Below, in pieces: positions 45,000-63,488 of a stretch of DNA of 64,000 nt. Under the pieces are notes generated by a model, which saw only the letters and a program-made list of their open reading frames with translations, was not told where the DNA came from and did no database searches. The DNA is from Apostichopus japonicus. Lineage: Eukaryota > Echinodermata > Holothuroidea > Aspidochirotida > Stichopodidae. Where the stretch lies: contig NC_092564.1 of the NCBI RefSeq assembly GCF_037975245.1, forward strand, positions 9,889,484 to 9,953,483. Direction: 5' to 3'. A program made the position numbers and the translations under genes. The number at the start of each line of letters is the position of its first letter. Within the stretch, counting starts at the first letter, position 1.

Positions 45000-45258
45000 T
45001 TAGAATCATCTTTGATCTCTAGAGTAAGGCAAATTTGTCACCAAAACAGAACTAGTATTGTTCGATACAGGTGACGAACGCCTACAGTGGAATTACGACC
45101 TTCCCCACCGGTTTCAGACCTCTGGAAATACAATCAGCTTCAATAGCCTAGTGGTTAGGGTGTCCGCATTTAAAGCGGGAGGCCCGAGTTCGAATCCCGG
45201 TAGAGGCTGGTTTTTTCACTGTTCTGGATTTTACAACTCATTACGATTTCAATTATAT
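45000..45258 (+). mobile_element. tRNA-derived SINE (family A), single copy
   Basis: Same family as the array at 31460-32980 but on the plus strand and more diverged. The A box (TAGCCTAGTGGTTA) and B box (GAGTTCGAATCC) lie in 45140-45200. The anticodon loop has decayed. Ends CAACTCATTACGATTTCAAT followed by (AT)n. Confidence 0.85.
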
Positions 45259-45581
45259 ATATATATATATATATATATTATATTTATATTATTTATTTTA
45301 ATATTTATTTTTCAAACTTGTTTTAATACCCTTACCCAGAAATCGGCTCCAATATTTGGACCAACTTAGCATCGCTTTGGGACCAACCTTTGATATTTCA
45401 CTGGAGGAGGACGAGGGGGGGGGGGGGGTGACACATCTGTGCGCACGCACCTGACTGTGTTTGGAACGTTAGCGTGAAACAATAATAACAGTAATACACA
45501 ATATATAAACAATAAATTTATATAACATTTTATATCGACGGCCCTGGGATCATCAACTGATAATAAATTTAAATACTTACG

Positions 45582-45655
45582 GTAATACATGTGTGCTCGG
45601 AAACAGTCCAAAGCATTAACCGACCGTATGCGAGAGCAGATGTATTGACCATTCC
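45582..45655 (-). CDS. Candidate small exon, unknown
   Basis: On the minus strand a Met (about 45655) opens MNGMVNTSALAYGRLMLWTV and runs to a good donor (ACC|GTAAGT) near 45582. The frame extends further upstream in a 122-codon open frame to 45937, with a possible acceptor (CTAACAG) near 45691. No domain is recognised and no partner exon was found. It lies divergently upstream of the GPCR, so it could also be a spliced non-coding transcript or chance. Confidence 0.2.
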
Positions 45656-46005
45656 GTTCATTATTAGTAATACGTGTTGCTTGAAACTAAATCTGTTAGA
45701 GTCTTTTCTGACTGTATAACCATACAGCAATCTCCAGGTTGTTTCTAATGTAACAGGGAACGGAAACTTTCTCTTGTCATTGTGCCATAAAGGATATACC
45801 AAGTAAGCCTTTATATACATTTCGTGAGTCAACGATGTATGTGACGTCATAATTTTGAAGTGTTTCGTGTCATTTCTTTGGTAATTGTGGCTATTCAAAT
45901 CATTCTGAATAAATCGAATTATCTTGTAATATTTCAAAAAGATAATGTTCAGCCGGAAATGTTCTTAACAGCAGTATTTACCTTTATTCAACAGTTGTCT
46001 TCACA

Positions 46006-48548
46006 ATGACGGCTACCATCAAAGACTTGAACGTAGCTGCGTTTGCCATGCTCGCCGTTTTATCAGCTTTGGCGTTCATTGGAAATGCTATCATCATCAC
46101 TATCATAGCAACATGTAAACAGATCCGCAAAGGCAGTCGGACGGTTCTCGTTCTGGTTTTTAATCTGGCTGTAAGCGATTTGATATTTGCTGGCCTTTCT
46201 GTTCCACTAACTCTCGCCAGTACCACCAATAAATTAGATTGGTCCTTAGGTACGTTATGGGTTTTTGTTTGGAGGAAAGAGGAATTGATATTTTCACTTA
46301 CTCCCACATCACTTTCCATCACTTTCCATCCGTCCATCCGTCCGTCCTTCCGTCCATCCATTCATCCGTATATCCATTCATCTGTTATCCATTCATCCGT
46401 TCATCCCATTCAGTCATGCATTCATTCATAACATGGACTTTTTAAGGTTTTTATGTTTTACAGCAATTATTGCACTGTAAACATATACTCTCTGATAGTT
46501 TACTTCTGTTTGACCTTTGAACCTGTGACGTCATAACACCCCTTGCCCCGGCACATATACCCATCAAGTCCATCGGTCTTATGGTCACGAGTGGTTTTTG
46601 AAAAGCTTCTTCGTAAAAATTGAACCATATTTGACATTAGACCTCATTTGCTCTCGCCAGTTGGGAACCTATCATGGTGAATCATTGAAATAGGTTAAAA
46701 AAAAGAGGGATATAATGAATTTGTTTTTCAACTTACAAAAGATATTGAAATCTGATGACATCACCAATTATGTAAATTATACCACCGTGCCCTCTTCTTA
46801 AAGTCTATGAAAATTGAGAATGCATTTTTCTTTATTCTAAATATTTTGTGTAGCCTTCTCTGGCCCACTATCCTTTGGCCTGATTACACATGCTGAAATA
46901 GGTATATAACTTAAATTCGCATGATTAGTTTCATTAAAAGCGGTACCACATGTCCTCTTCAATTCTTTCCACACTTTTGTGAAACCTCTTTGCAAAAGTA
47001 TATTTCGTAACCAATGTCTTCTGTTTTTATTAACAGGTGATATCGGCTGTAAACTCGTAATGTTTTTACCAAATTTTTGCGTCGCCGTAACAATATTTAC
47101 CCTGTGCGTAATAGCTTACGATCGTCGCATCGCGATTAACAACATGGCAACTGCCACCGAGAGAAAAGGTCCCGGTGTCCTGATCATTACGTCATCAATA
47201 TGGATCTTGGGATTCGTGGTCTCCGCTCCAACTTTCTATGAATATTCAGTTTACACCAAAACGGTTGTAACAGGAGCAGAATCCGGTTCATCAAGTGAGG
47301 AAGTCGACATCGAAATGAATTCTACCGTAAATGTTACGTCACATCGCGCATGCGGATCACACGATATTGTAGAATCATTTGAGAAAGTGTATGCTACCCT
47401 CCTTACACTTTTTATCTACATTCTGCCGCTTATCTTCATTCTCTGCAACTATATCCTGATTTTCCGCTACATATGGAAAAGGGAGATGGAACTGAATAAA
47501 ACCAGAAACGAGTCTCGACAGAATAAGAGAGTCATGTCCAGTAACACATCGAGGGTCTTGAAGATGTTAATCGCGGTTATCGCCATATTCACGATTGCCT
47601 GGGCACCGTACTTCTTCTTGTTCTTTCGAGAGGTTCGTACCACTGTTTCATTAACAGCAACTTGCCTTTACCTGCATCAATTAAGTTGTCCCTGGCTAAA
47701 CTTTGATGTGAGGAGTGAGGAGTGAGGAGTGAGGAGTGAGGAGAGAGGAGAGAGAGATTGGAGGGGATCGAGACACCGGCCGACATTATAGTCTCCCCCT
47801 TGCGCCCTCCAAGCCCATTTAAGAATAATAATAATCAATCAATATTTCGTAATCATAGTCCTCATAAAATGCTGTACCCAGCAATATTTTGAACTCTACA
47901 ACTTGAAAATAAAATAGCCGATTTATTAGTTCCAGCTACTTCCGAATGTCTGTTACGATCCTCAGTCTCACTATATCTTTATTTGACGGATTTATGTGAA
48001 CAAGTTGTCCTCCCTCCCCAACCCCCAACCCCCCCCCCACCGACTCATTTCATAGTTTCCAAAAAAATTATTTCTATTTTGCTTTATGTCAGCTTACCAT
48101 ACTGAACTTGATGATCCAGTTATATTATTATTGACAAAGAGTAATAAATCTCAAAATTTTCTATAAAAAATATTTAAACAAAATTAAGAAATGCATACCG
48201 TATATATGAATATATAAACTAGGATCGAAATATGAGCTGAATTAAACGTCTGATTAGTAAAATAAAAAGAATACTGAATATATCTGACAGAATTATCTTT
48301 TGTGAGCGCTATTAATTTTTTTTTTTACTGTTACTTCTATTTAGGAAGTGACAGGGTCGGATGACACAGCTAACTTCGGTTCAACACTACACATCATTAA
48401 ACTATATACCGCCATTCTTTCCAGCGTGATGAATCCACTTGTTTATGGATTATTCAACAGTCATATAAAGAGAGGTTTCTATGCGCTGGTGTGTTGCTCA
48501 GCCGGAAAGCTAACTTCGAATTCAGTTGCACCAATCACGAACCCTTGA
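46006..48548 (+). CDS. Rhodopsin-class (class A) G-protein-coupled receptor, 3 exons, 347 aa
   Basis: Exons 46006-46249, 47037-47632 and 48345-48548 join in phase (1, then 0) to a complete 347-residue frame. Donors are GTACGT and GTTCGT, acceptors TTAACAG and ATTTAG. Seven membrane helices are visible. TM1 has the Gly-Asn pair (N27) and TM2 LAVSD (54-58). TM3 has the disulfide Cys at 86 and ends AYDRR (110-112), a DRY variant with Arg for Tyr. The second extracellular loop is long and acidic, with N-glycosylation sequons (NST, NVT) and a Cys (HRACG). The third inner loop is basic (WKREMELNKTRNESRQNKR). TM6 has FTIAWAPYF, TM7 MNPLVYGLFN (NPxxY at 310-314), then helix 8 and VCC for possible palmitoylation. 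The family suits a peptide or amine ligand. I cannot name the ligand. Confidence 0.93.
46250..47036. other. GPCR intron 1
   Basis: Intron of 787 bp. A TCCATCCGTCCATTCATCCG-type microsatellite lies at about 46310-46415. The rest is AT-rich, with no other feature. Confidence 0.8.
47633..48344. other. GPCR intron 2
   Basis: Intron of 712 bp with a 7-bp GTGAGGA/GAGGAGA repeat at about 47709-47757 and a C-rich stretch near 48011-48043. Confidence 0.8.
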
Positions 48549-48640
48549 CGATAAGAGCACACATTAATGGACGTTTAAACTACTTCTCCAGTTTGGACTT
48601 TCAATGCTTGCTCTTTGTCAGATGCTGAGTACGTTTAGAG

Positions 48641-49038
48641 CAGGGTTGTCCAACCTTTTGCAGAGAAGGGCCATATGGAATGATTATGATGAAGGAGGGG
48701 CCGCATGAACCCTACGCTCGATTTTTAGCGCGAAGCCTAAGGCAACAAAATGTGAGCACTGCGCGCGGAGCGCACTGATTTACTTTCCTTCCTGATAAAA
48801 CAGATGAATAAAGGCCAGCCGCCCCCCCCTCTCCCCTCCGCTGAGAGAGTGTCACATAAACTGACCTGTATGCAGTTTTTTTGGACCCAGAAGGTTCGAA
48901 TGATTGATTATAAAGCTTCAAATTGTTATCAATAAATCTGCTCACTAAATTTCACACCGTAGAGCATTTCTGGCGGGCCGGACGCAACCCTGCGGCGGGC
49001 CGGACTGTGGCCCGCGGGCCGTAGGTTGGACAACCCTG
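48641..49038. mobile_element. hAT MITE, 398 bp, copy 1
   Basis: Ends CAGGGTTGTCCAACC and GGTTGGACAACCCTG are exact inverted repeats. The target duplication GTTTAGAG is exact (48633-48640 and 49039-49046). Internally GCGCGCGGAGCGCACTGATT and GCGGGCCGGACTGTGGCCCG are shared with the copy at 56034-56437. It lies 0.1 kb after the GPCR stop, so it may fall in its 3' untranslated region. Confidence 0.92.
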
Positions 49039-49294
49039 GTTTAGAGCATCCCTTGGTATGAGTAAGAGTAAGTAAGAGTTAGAGTACATTAAAATGGTTC
49101 GAGTACGAGTTAAAATCCGCGAAGGCGAGTACACGGATATAGGAACTACGGGACACTACAAGTCTGCTTTCTAATATGATTTTTTTTCTGGTTTTCTGGA
49201 TTTCTGGTTTCTGATGTTAAAGCATTTTTTGAAGAGTTGTATACGCATACACCCAATCAGAACCCGTACACATGAGATGACTGGTCCAGTGGTG

Positions 49295-49661
49295 CAATGG
49301 CGAGGAAGGTACTTTTGAGTGGGGGGGGGGGGCTGAAGACTGAAGGCCGGCCTGGGGGAGGGGTCTAAGGGGATGGGGTGTCCCCCTCCCCTTTGGAATT
49401 TTTTGCATTTCCAGGTGGCCTCAGATGCAATTTGGTGCAATATAGCACACTTCAACACCCACTCCATTTTGTAAACTTAATTTTGTATTTTCACATGGCC
49501 TTTGATGCAATTTGGTGCTCCAAATGTAATTTTTTCTCATTTGGAAATGAAAAAGGGGTTTTCTGACTTGCGGAGTGGGGGGGCGGAATGATACTTCCGC
49601 CCCTCCACATTTTTCACTGGGGGGGCTGGCGCCCCCCAGCCCCCCGGTTCCTACGCCCTTG
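49295..49661. mobile_element. hAT-like MITE, 367 bp, copy 2
   Basis: Same length and body as the element at 43130-43496, with ends CAATGGCGAGGAAGGTAC and GGTTCCTACGCCCTTG. The target duplication CAGTGGTG is exact (49287-49294 and 49662-49669). A few substitutions separate the two copies. Confidence 0.9.
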
Positions 49662-49712
49662 CAGTGGTGTGAAAATGTTTGTAGGTTAGCATGCTGACGA
49701 AGGGCTGAGGTG

Positions 49713-51437
49713 CAGTGGCGTCACCAGACTTTTCAGTCTAGGGGGGCACAGGGGGGGGGCACCAGCATTTGAAGGGGGCACTTAGGTGGATACGGATCAA
49801 CGTCCTGGGGAGGGGTCTAAGGGGAGGGGGTGCCCTCCAGGCGCGGCGGAACAGGAAAATTATTGGGGGGCTAATGTGTAGAGACTATCTAAGCGGAGCG
49901 CCACCATCGGTTGGCGCGGAGCGTACAAGAAAATTTTGGGTTTTTCAAACCCCCAGATGGCCGGAAACGGCACTTCCCGAGTGTTTTATGCTGCGAATAC
50001 CTAGCCCTTAATTATGGGTCTCAAGCCTGCAATTTCTCAGATTGCACGTAAAAGTCTGTAAAAACATTGTAATTTGTACATTCGGTGGTGTTTTAAGAGA
50101 GTTGCTATTACTCGTAGTGTACTCGCAAGTCGCAAAGACATTTTTGAGTGTAGTAAGGGGATGTTGGAGAACTGGCTGAAATGAAGCAAGTCATTGGCCT
50201 AAGACGAAGTTGTGTTGCGCTTACCGGTACTTACACTCACTGCTTCCACTTTTCACGGGGCGTGAAGACGCGGTTGGGGTGACAATATGGTCTTTAGCCA
50301 GGGGACAGGCCGCGGGTCCCCCAGCATTTACTAAAATTATTACACCTATATAGTATACGTGTGCATCGGACAGATCGACAAGTATGCATTGAAAAATGGG
50401 CAGATGCACGTTTCGGAGCCTTGGTAAATATTGGGGGGGGGGTCTTATCATGCATTTGCCCCTCAACTTTTTCATTGGGGGCTGAGCCCCCCAAGCCCCC
50501 CCCGGTTCCGCCGCCACTGCCCCCCCCCTCCCCTTTGGAAAATTTTCGCATACGGAGGATGGGCTAGATGCAAAATGCTGCCACATTTGATGCTAAATTC
50601 GATCTGAAGATATCTCCAGAAATTGCTATTTTTGAGGTAATAATTTTAACAAGGCGCAGAATTTTGCAGAGGATATGAACCACATGCTGTCGATATTATG
50701 CCTAACCCTATCAATAGAACCTACATTTGTTGAATTAATGTGTGCATGACCCCCGACTCCTTTCTTGTCCTTCTCGTTTTCTCCCATTATCTATTAAGAT
50801 GTAACAGGTTCCAGCATCGTTATTGGCTCCTATCAGGGATCTCACCATGCAATCCAAAGTTTGATCACACATCGAGTATGGCTCAGTATGCAGGTGTGAA
50901 CATTCGCCATTTGTTCCTACAAGCATCTGACCTCAAATGACCTCTGCACCCCCTACACAACAGGGTTAATATATGGGTCCACAAATATAGTCAAGTATGT
51001 TGCCTGTGGACCCTCACATTCTCACATTTCGTCAGCTCCTAACCTGTCAACCTCAGACCAAGGCAACATATTGCAGTACCCTCCCTTCCAACAGTCATGT
51101 AGCTCGCGAAGCGGACTTGTATATCCGCTGGTATGGCGTGAGCACTGACACATTCAATGTAAATATCGACACCTGTTGTGATGGCGCGGGTAACGACTTC
51201 AATACCCGACGTTCAAGGATAAACTTGCTCATTTTTTCGCAGCTCATTTGAAGAAAATACGAATTACTGTGCTTCTTTGTCCTTATGAAAAACCAACTCA
51301 GATGATGGGAGTTGAATATAACAAAATATATATATTTTTTTACCAACCCAAATCTCAGATGGGGGGCACTCGGGGGGCACTAGGTTTTCCAGGGGGGCAC
51401 GTGCCCCCCTGGCCCCCCCCCCTTGGCGACGCCACTG
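49713..51437. mobile_element. hAT-like non-autonomous element, 1725 bp, with a nested element
   Basis: Begins CAGTGGCGTCACCAGAC and ends TTGGCGACGCCACTG. The 8-bp duplication CTGAGGTG is exact (49705-49712 and 51438-51445). Runs of G and C sit just inside both ends. A second repeat with its own inverted ends is nested at 49839-50519. No transposase reading frame was recognised, and the small open frames inside are low-complexity shadows. Confidence 0.85.
49839..50519. mobile_element. Nested GC-ended MITE
   Basis: Ends CAGGCGCGGCGGAAC and GTTCCGCCGCCACTG are inverted repeats with one or two mismatches. Body motifs GCGGAGCGCCACCATCGGTT and GCGTACAAGAAAATTTTGG match the repeats at about 950 and 26200. 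Flanks are C-rich and do not show a clear duplication, so the exact ends are uncertain. Confidence 0.65.
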
Positions 51438-51849
51438 CTGAGGTGAAGGGGCGATTGGAAGCGTACCCGCCAGCAGTGGCGTAACCATGGCCGGTGCGGC
51501 CGTTGCGAACTGGCGGTGTCAATGACCACCAAAACATGACCACACATCTGCTGTAGCCGGCAGTCGGTCAAAGGCCAGTCAAGCAACCAGTATTAAAAGG
51601 ATTGTCTGGTGGCCCAAAGAAGTTAGCTTAAAAAATAGTAAATAATTTTCCAAACATGTTGTCAAAGTATGATAACGCTAATGTTGCGTTTGACAGAGAA
51701 ACGATTTTTTAATCGTTATGGATAGACATTTCAAATATGATTTGAACAGTACAATACGTGACGTCAGCTCTGCCATAGCAGATTGCGTCATAACCCACCC
51801 TCCGCACAGTACCTATACGGTAATCACAACAAAAACGGCGTTTGTATAC

Positions 51850-52370
51850 AGATAAATTTCTTCCTTAATTTCCGGTGAAATTTCTTTAAAATTAGATATG
51901 TTTTCAAAAACTCCTTAAGCCGCCATGTACTTGATCGGTGGTTCCGTGGTCTTTGTGTAACACAAGGTAAATTTTAACAGCAGACTCTGAGTTGTTCAGG
52001 CTATACATCGCGCTATCCAGCTCCAACGCGAAAAATGTTCGCATGTAGGCTATACTCAAACGTTGACAATCGGACAGTTCTGCGAAGCCTAAGCTTCTCA
52101 GTGCTACATTCTGCTCTGACAACGATTCGATCAATTTCTTCACTAATTTCCGGTGAAATTTCTTATAAATTAGATATGATTTAAAAAACTCCTTAAGCCG
52201 CCATATATGTAGTAGATCGGTGGTTTCGTGGTCTTTGTGAAACACAGGATAAGTTTTAACAGCAGGCTCTTCGTTGTTTACACATCGCGGTATCCAGCTC
52301 CAGCGCGAAGAATGTTCGCGTGTATAGCCTACTCTAACGTTTACAATCGGACAGTTCTGCGATGACATTG
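51850..52370. repeat. Tandem duplication, about 280-bp unit, two copies
   Basis: Copies at about 51850-52110 and 52134-52370 share AATTTCCGGTGAAATTTCTT, ACTCCTTAAGCCGCCAT, GATCGGTGGTT and CAATCGGACAGTTCTGCGA with scattered differences. The 158-codon open frame on the minus strand (51904-52380) spans both and is itself a two-copy repeat. It matches no family and is probably chance. Confidence 0.82.
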
Positions 52371-52930
52371 ATTCCGCCAAGTTTCATCTTCCGGTTTAAC
52401 GAATACTTTACAAGTTTCCTTTTACTGTTAATTTGATCCGTGAATTTTATTTCAGCGATTTCGAAGAACAGTTAATGAACTGTGGTTTGAGTGTGAGTGT
52501 ACTATGTGTAACGCTATACAAGTACACCAACTGAGCATCGTAGTATATACGTTCGCGAGTATGTACGTTATATATATGAGGCAATCCAATGTGCTTACAC
52601 GTGAGTTTATTTGCTGCGGAATTGGGAGTGCTAACTTCAAGTCGCCTGTTTTGCCTATCTGCAACCACTACGTCAATCACCATATTGAAGCGTTCGAACA
52701 AACGGTACTTTTGGTGAGAAACTGGTGAATTTGAAAACCAGATTTCTACAAGAAGAAAACGTCGAATTGGGACAATTTTTACATGGTTAGAAAGAGAAAA
52801 ATAATAACTACAAAGACAATGTATCAAAATCTTCCACCAGACAATTCCTTTAATATAAAGTGAGTAGTCAGTAAACCGAACTGGCCTCCAAAATATAGGA
52901 ATATAAGATATAACGCAACAGAGAAAGCCT

Positions 52931-53110
52931 GTTAATGCCATGGCTGGACCAATAGAGGTGCAAGCCTACTAGTGCCATGGCTGGACCAATAGAGGTGCAA
53001 GTCTACTGGTACCATGGCTGGACAATTAGAGGTACAAGCCTGCTAGTGCCATGGCTGTACCTATATAGGTGCAAGCCTGTTAGTGCCATGGCTCGACATA
53101 GAGAGGTGCC
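52931..53110 (+). repeat. 37-bp minisatellite, five units, each with an ATG
   Basis: Units have an exact 37-bp period, with ATGs at 52940, 52977, 53014, 53051 and 53088. Each ATG sits in a strong GCCATGG context (ACCATGG in the third). The last unit provides the start of the membrane-protein frame at 53088. Units 1, 3 and 4 read about 5-10 codons and stop (TAG). Unit 2 stays open and in frame with the last one. Confidence 0.9.
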
Positions 53111-53223
53111 AAAAAGGTTCAAACCATTGTTCATCTTGGCTGTTTGTTTAATCATCCTTTCGTGTATTCATTTACTATTGTGGCAGTGGAGCCTTGTTGC
53201 TCCTAACCTCATCACTGCCCTCG
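53088..53223 (+). CDS. Candidate first exon of a type II membrane protein
   Basis: GCCATGG start, then a basic N-terminus (MARHREVPKRFKPLF), one hydrophobic helix (ILAVCLIILSCIHLLLW, residues 16-32) and a lumenal start (SLVAPNLITAL). It ends at a consensus donor (GTATGT at 53224) with one base left over. This layout is typical of Golgi glycosyl- or sulfotransferases and other type II proteins. The catalytic exon was not found, so the function stays open. Unit 2 of the minisatellite could give a 37-codon longer in-frame start (52977). Confidence 0.45.
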
Positions 53224-53422
53224 GTATGTTTTCTTACCCTGGTTTAATGCAGTTTCGTCTCTCTCTGATACACCTCTCTCTTCATCCCTCTGTTAAGCCA
53301 GTCAAGGTGACAATCGGTATATTTCACTAATAATTTGGTTAACAAGATCTGTGATATTCGGTAGCCTATACATCTAAAAACTGGATGTAAAGAATCTTCT
53401 TACATATATAGCATAATATGTA

Positions 53423-53681
53423 CCTTAGGTCGACAGTTTATGGTAAAAAAGTGTACCTTAGGTCAACAGTGTACCTTAGGTCGACATTTCAGTGTCGACC
53501 TAATGTTTTCACTACCATTTTAAGACACTTTTTTTGTCGCAAATAGCTTTATAATGTTCTCCGTCCTCTAAAACGTTCATTTAAAAGTTTTGGTTAGGGT
53601 CGGTTCAGGGTTAGGGTTAGAAAAAAGGGTCAGGGTTAGATTAAATTTAGTGTGTAAGTCAATGTAACTGTCGACCTAAGG
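53423..53681. mobile_element. MITE with TA duplication and telomere-like interior
   Basis: Perfect inverted ends CCTTAGGTCGACAGTT and its complement, each flanked by TA (53421-53422 and 53682-53683), as in Tc1/mariner-type insertions. The left end is followed by partial repeats of TGTACCTTAGGTCGACA. The interior at about 53593-53640 has GGTTAGGGT/GGGTTAGGGTTAG runs resembling degenerate TTAGGG. Confidence 0.7.
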
Positions 53682-53693
53682 TAGGATCCATAG

Positions 53694-53695
<2 letters not shown>

Positions 53696-53757
<62 letters not shown>

Positions 53758-53758
53758 T
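53696..53758. repeat. (AT)n microsatellite
   Basis: TA run with TATAAATA interruptions, followed by TGAATGTATATATG units. Confidence 0.95.
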
Positions 53759-53794
53759 CATGAATGTATATATGAATATATGTGTATATGTAAA

Positions 53795-54185
53795 TGTGCA
53801 CAGTTCTGGATTTTCCAACTCATTACGTTTTAAATTATATATATATATTCATTTGACTTTGTCGTTTACCTCCATTTCATTAACAAAAGTCTGTTTAATT
53901 TTTTTTTTTTTTCGAAATCCTGCTTTAGGAATCACAAATGATTTCGAGTTGGTTAGCATTATGTTTGATCTCTAGAGCAAGGCAAATACGTCAACAAAAC
54001 AGAACTAGTATTGTTCGATACAGATGACAAGTGCCTACAGTGGAATTACGACCTTCCTTACAATCAGCGTCCAAAGCCTAGTGGTTAGGGTGTCCGCATA
54101 TAAAGCGGGAGGCCCGGGTTCGAATCCCGGTGGAGGCTGGAAGTTTTTTCCTGTTCTGGATTTTCCAACGATTTCAATTATATAT
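53795..54185 (+). mobile_element. tRNA-derived SINE (family A), one full unit plus the tail of another
   Basis: 53795-53845 is the tail of one unit (GTTCTGGATTTTCCAACTCA). A full unit follows directly in the same direction (about 53846-54181), with tRNA-like head near 54076-54140 (TAGTGGTTAGGGTGTCCGC, GGTTCGAATCCC). This again shows head-to-tail joining, as in the 31.5-kb array. An (AT)n/(TG)n tail follows to about 54330. Confidence 0.85.
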
Positions 54186-54935
54186 GTATATAAATATAAT
54201 TATATGCATATGCATATGTATTGGTTTGTGTGTGTTTGTGTGTGAATGTGAATGTATATATGAATATATATAAGTATATATATATGTGTATATATATATA
54301 TATATGTGTATATATATATATATATAAATATATCAAACTTCCATATTTCGTGTTTCTGTTTTTCTGGACGAGGGGATTTATCCAAAATCAGAAATCCTGA
54401 CTTCTGACTTCAAGCTGTAAATAATGACTCATCATTTCTTGTTTATATAATAGCATATAACAATATATGGACTTAGATCAGATATATATACTCGCGATAG
54501 AAATGGCCTTTTCTGTATTTGGTATAGCTGGCTTTTTCATTTATTTTGTTGACCTCGACTTAACAAAATATCTTTACGCCGAATGAATCAATAGAAAAAT
54601 CTCTGTACCCCGTTCCGCGTTCTGGTCGCAAATAATAGCATTCATTAACAATAAATGGAATTAATCTAAATCAGATATTTCAATATACCTTTTGAATTAA
54701 GGCACGAGCTGAACAATACCAACTTGTTCAACAGGGTGTAGTCGCAAAATACTGTACAACTATCTTCCAAGTGGTTATAGTGAACTCTATACTGCTGTTC
54801 TGTTTCCACTTGAATCAGTAGAGTTAAAAAGTTGCAACTTGCAAATCTTTCAACTGTATTTGGAATTCTACTTTTTCATTATCGGAAATGAGAGCCAAAC
54901 TGTAACACCCTGTAAAACCCAAGGAAACTAAGTCG

Positions 54936-63488
<8,553 letters not shown>

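Noticed and set aside
52447-52941. 164-codon open frame on the minus strand
   Set aside because: No recognisable domain, unusual composition and no splice context. It overlaps antisense open frames in an AT-rich repeat region.
53593-53640. True interstitial telomere
   Set aside because: Only a few degenerate TTAGGG-like units, located inside a small inverted-repeat element; more likely transposon sequence.
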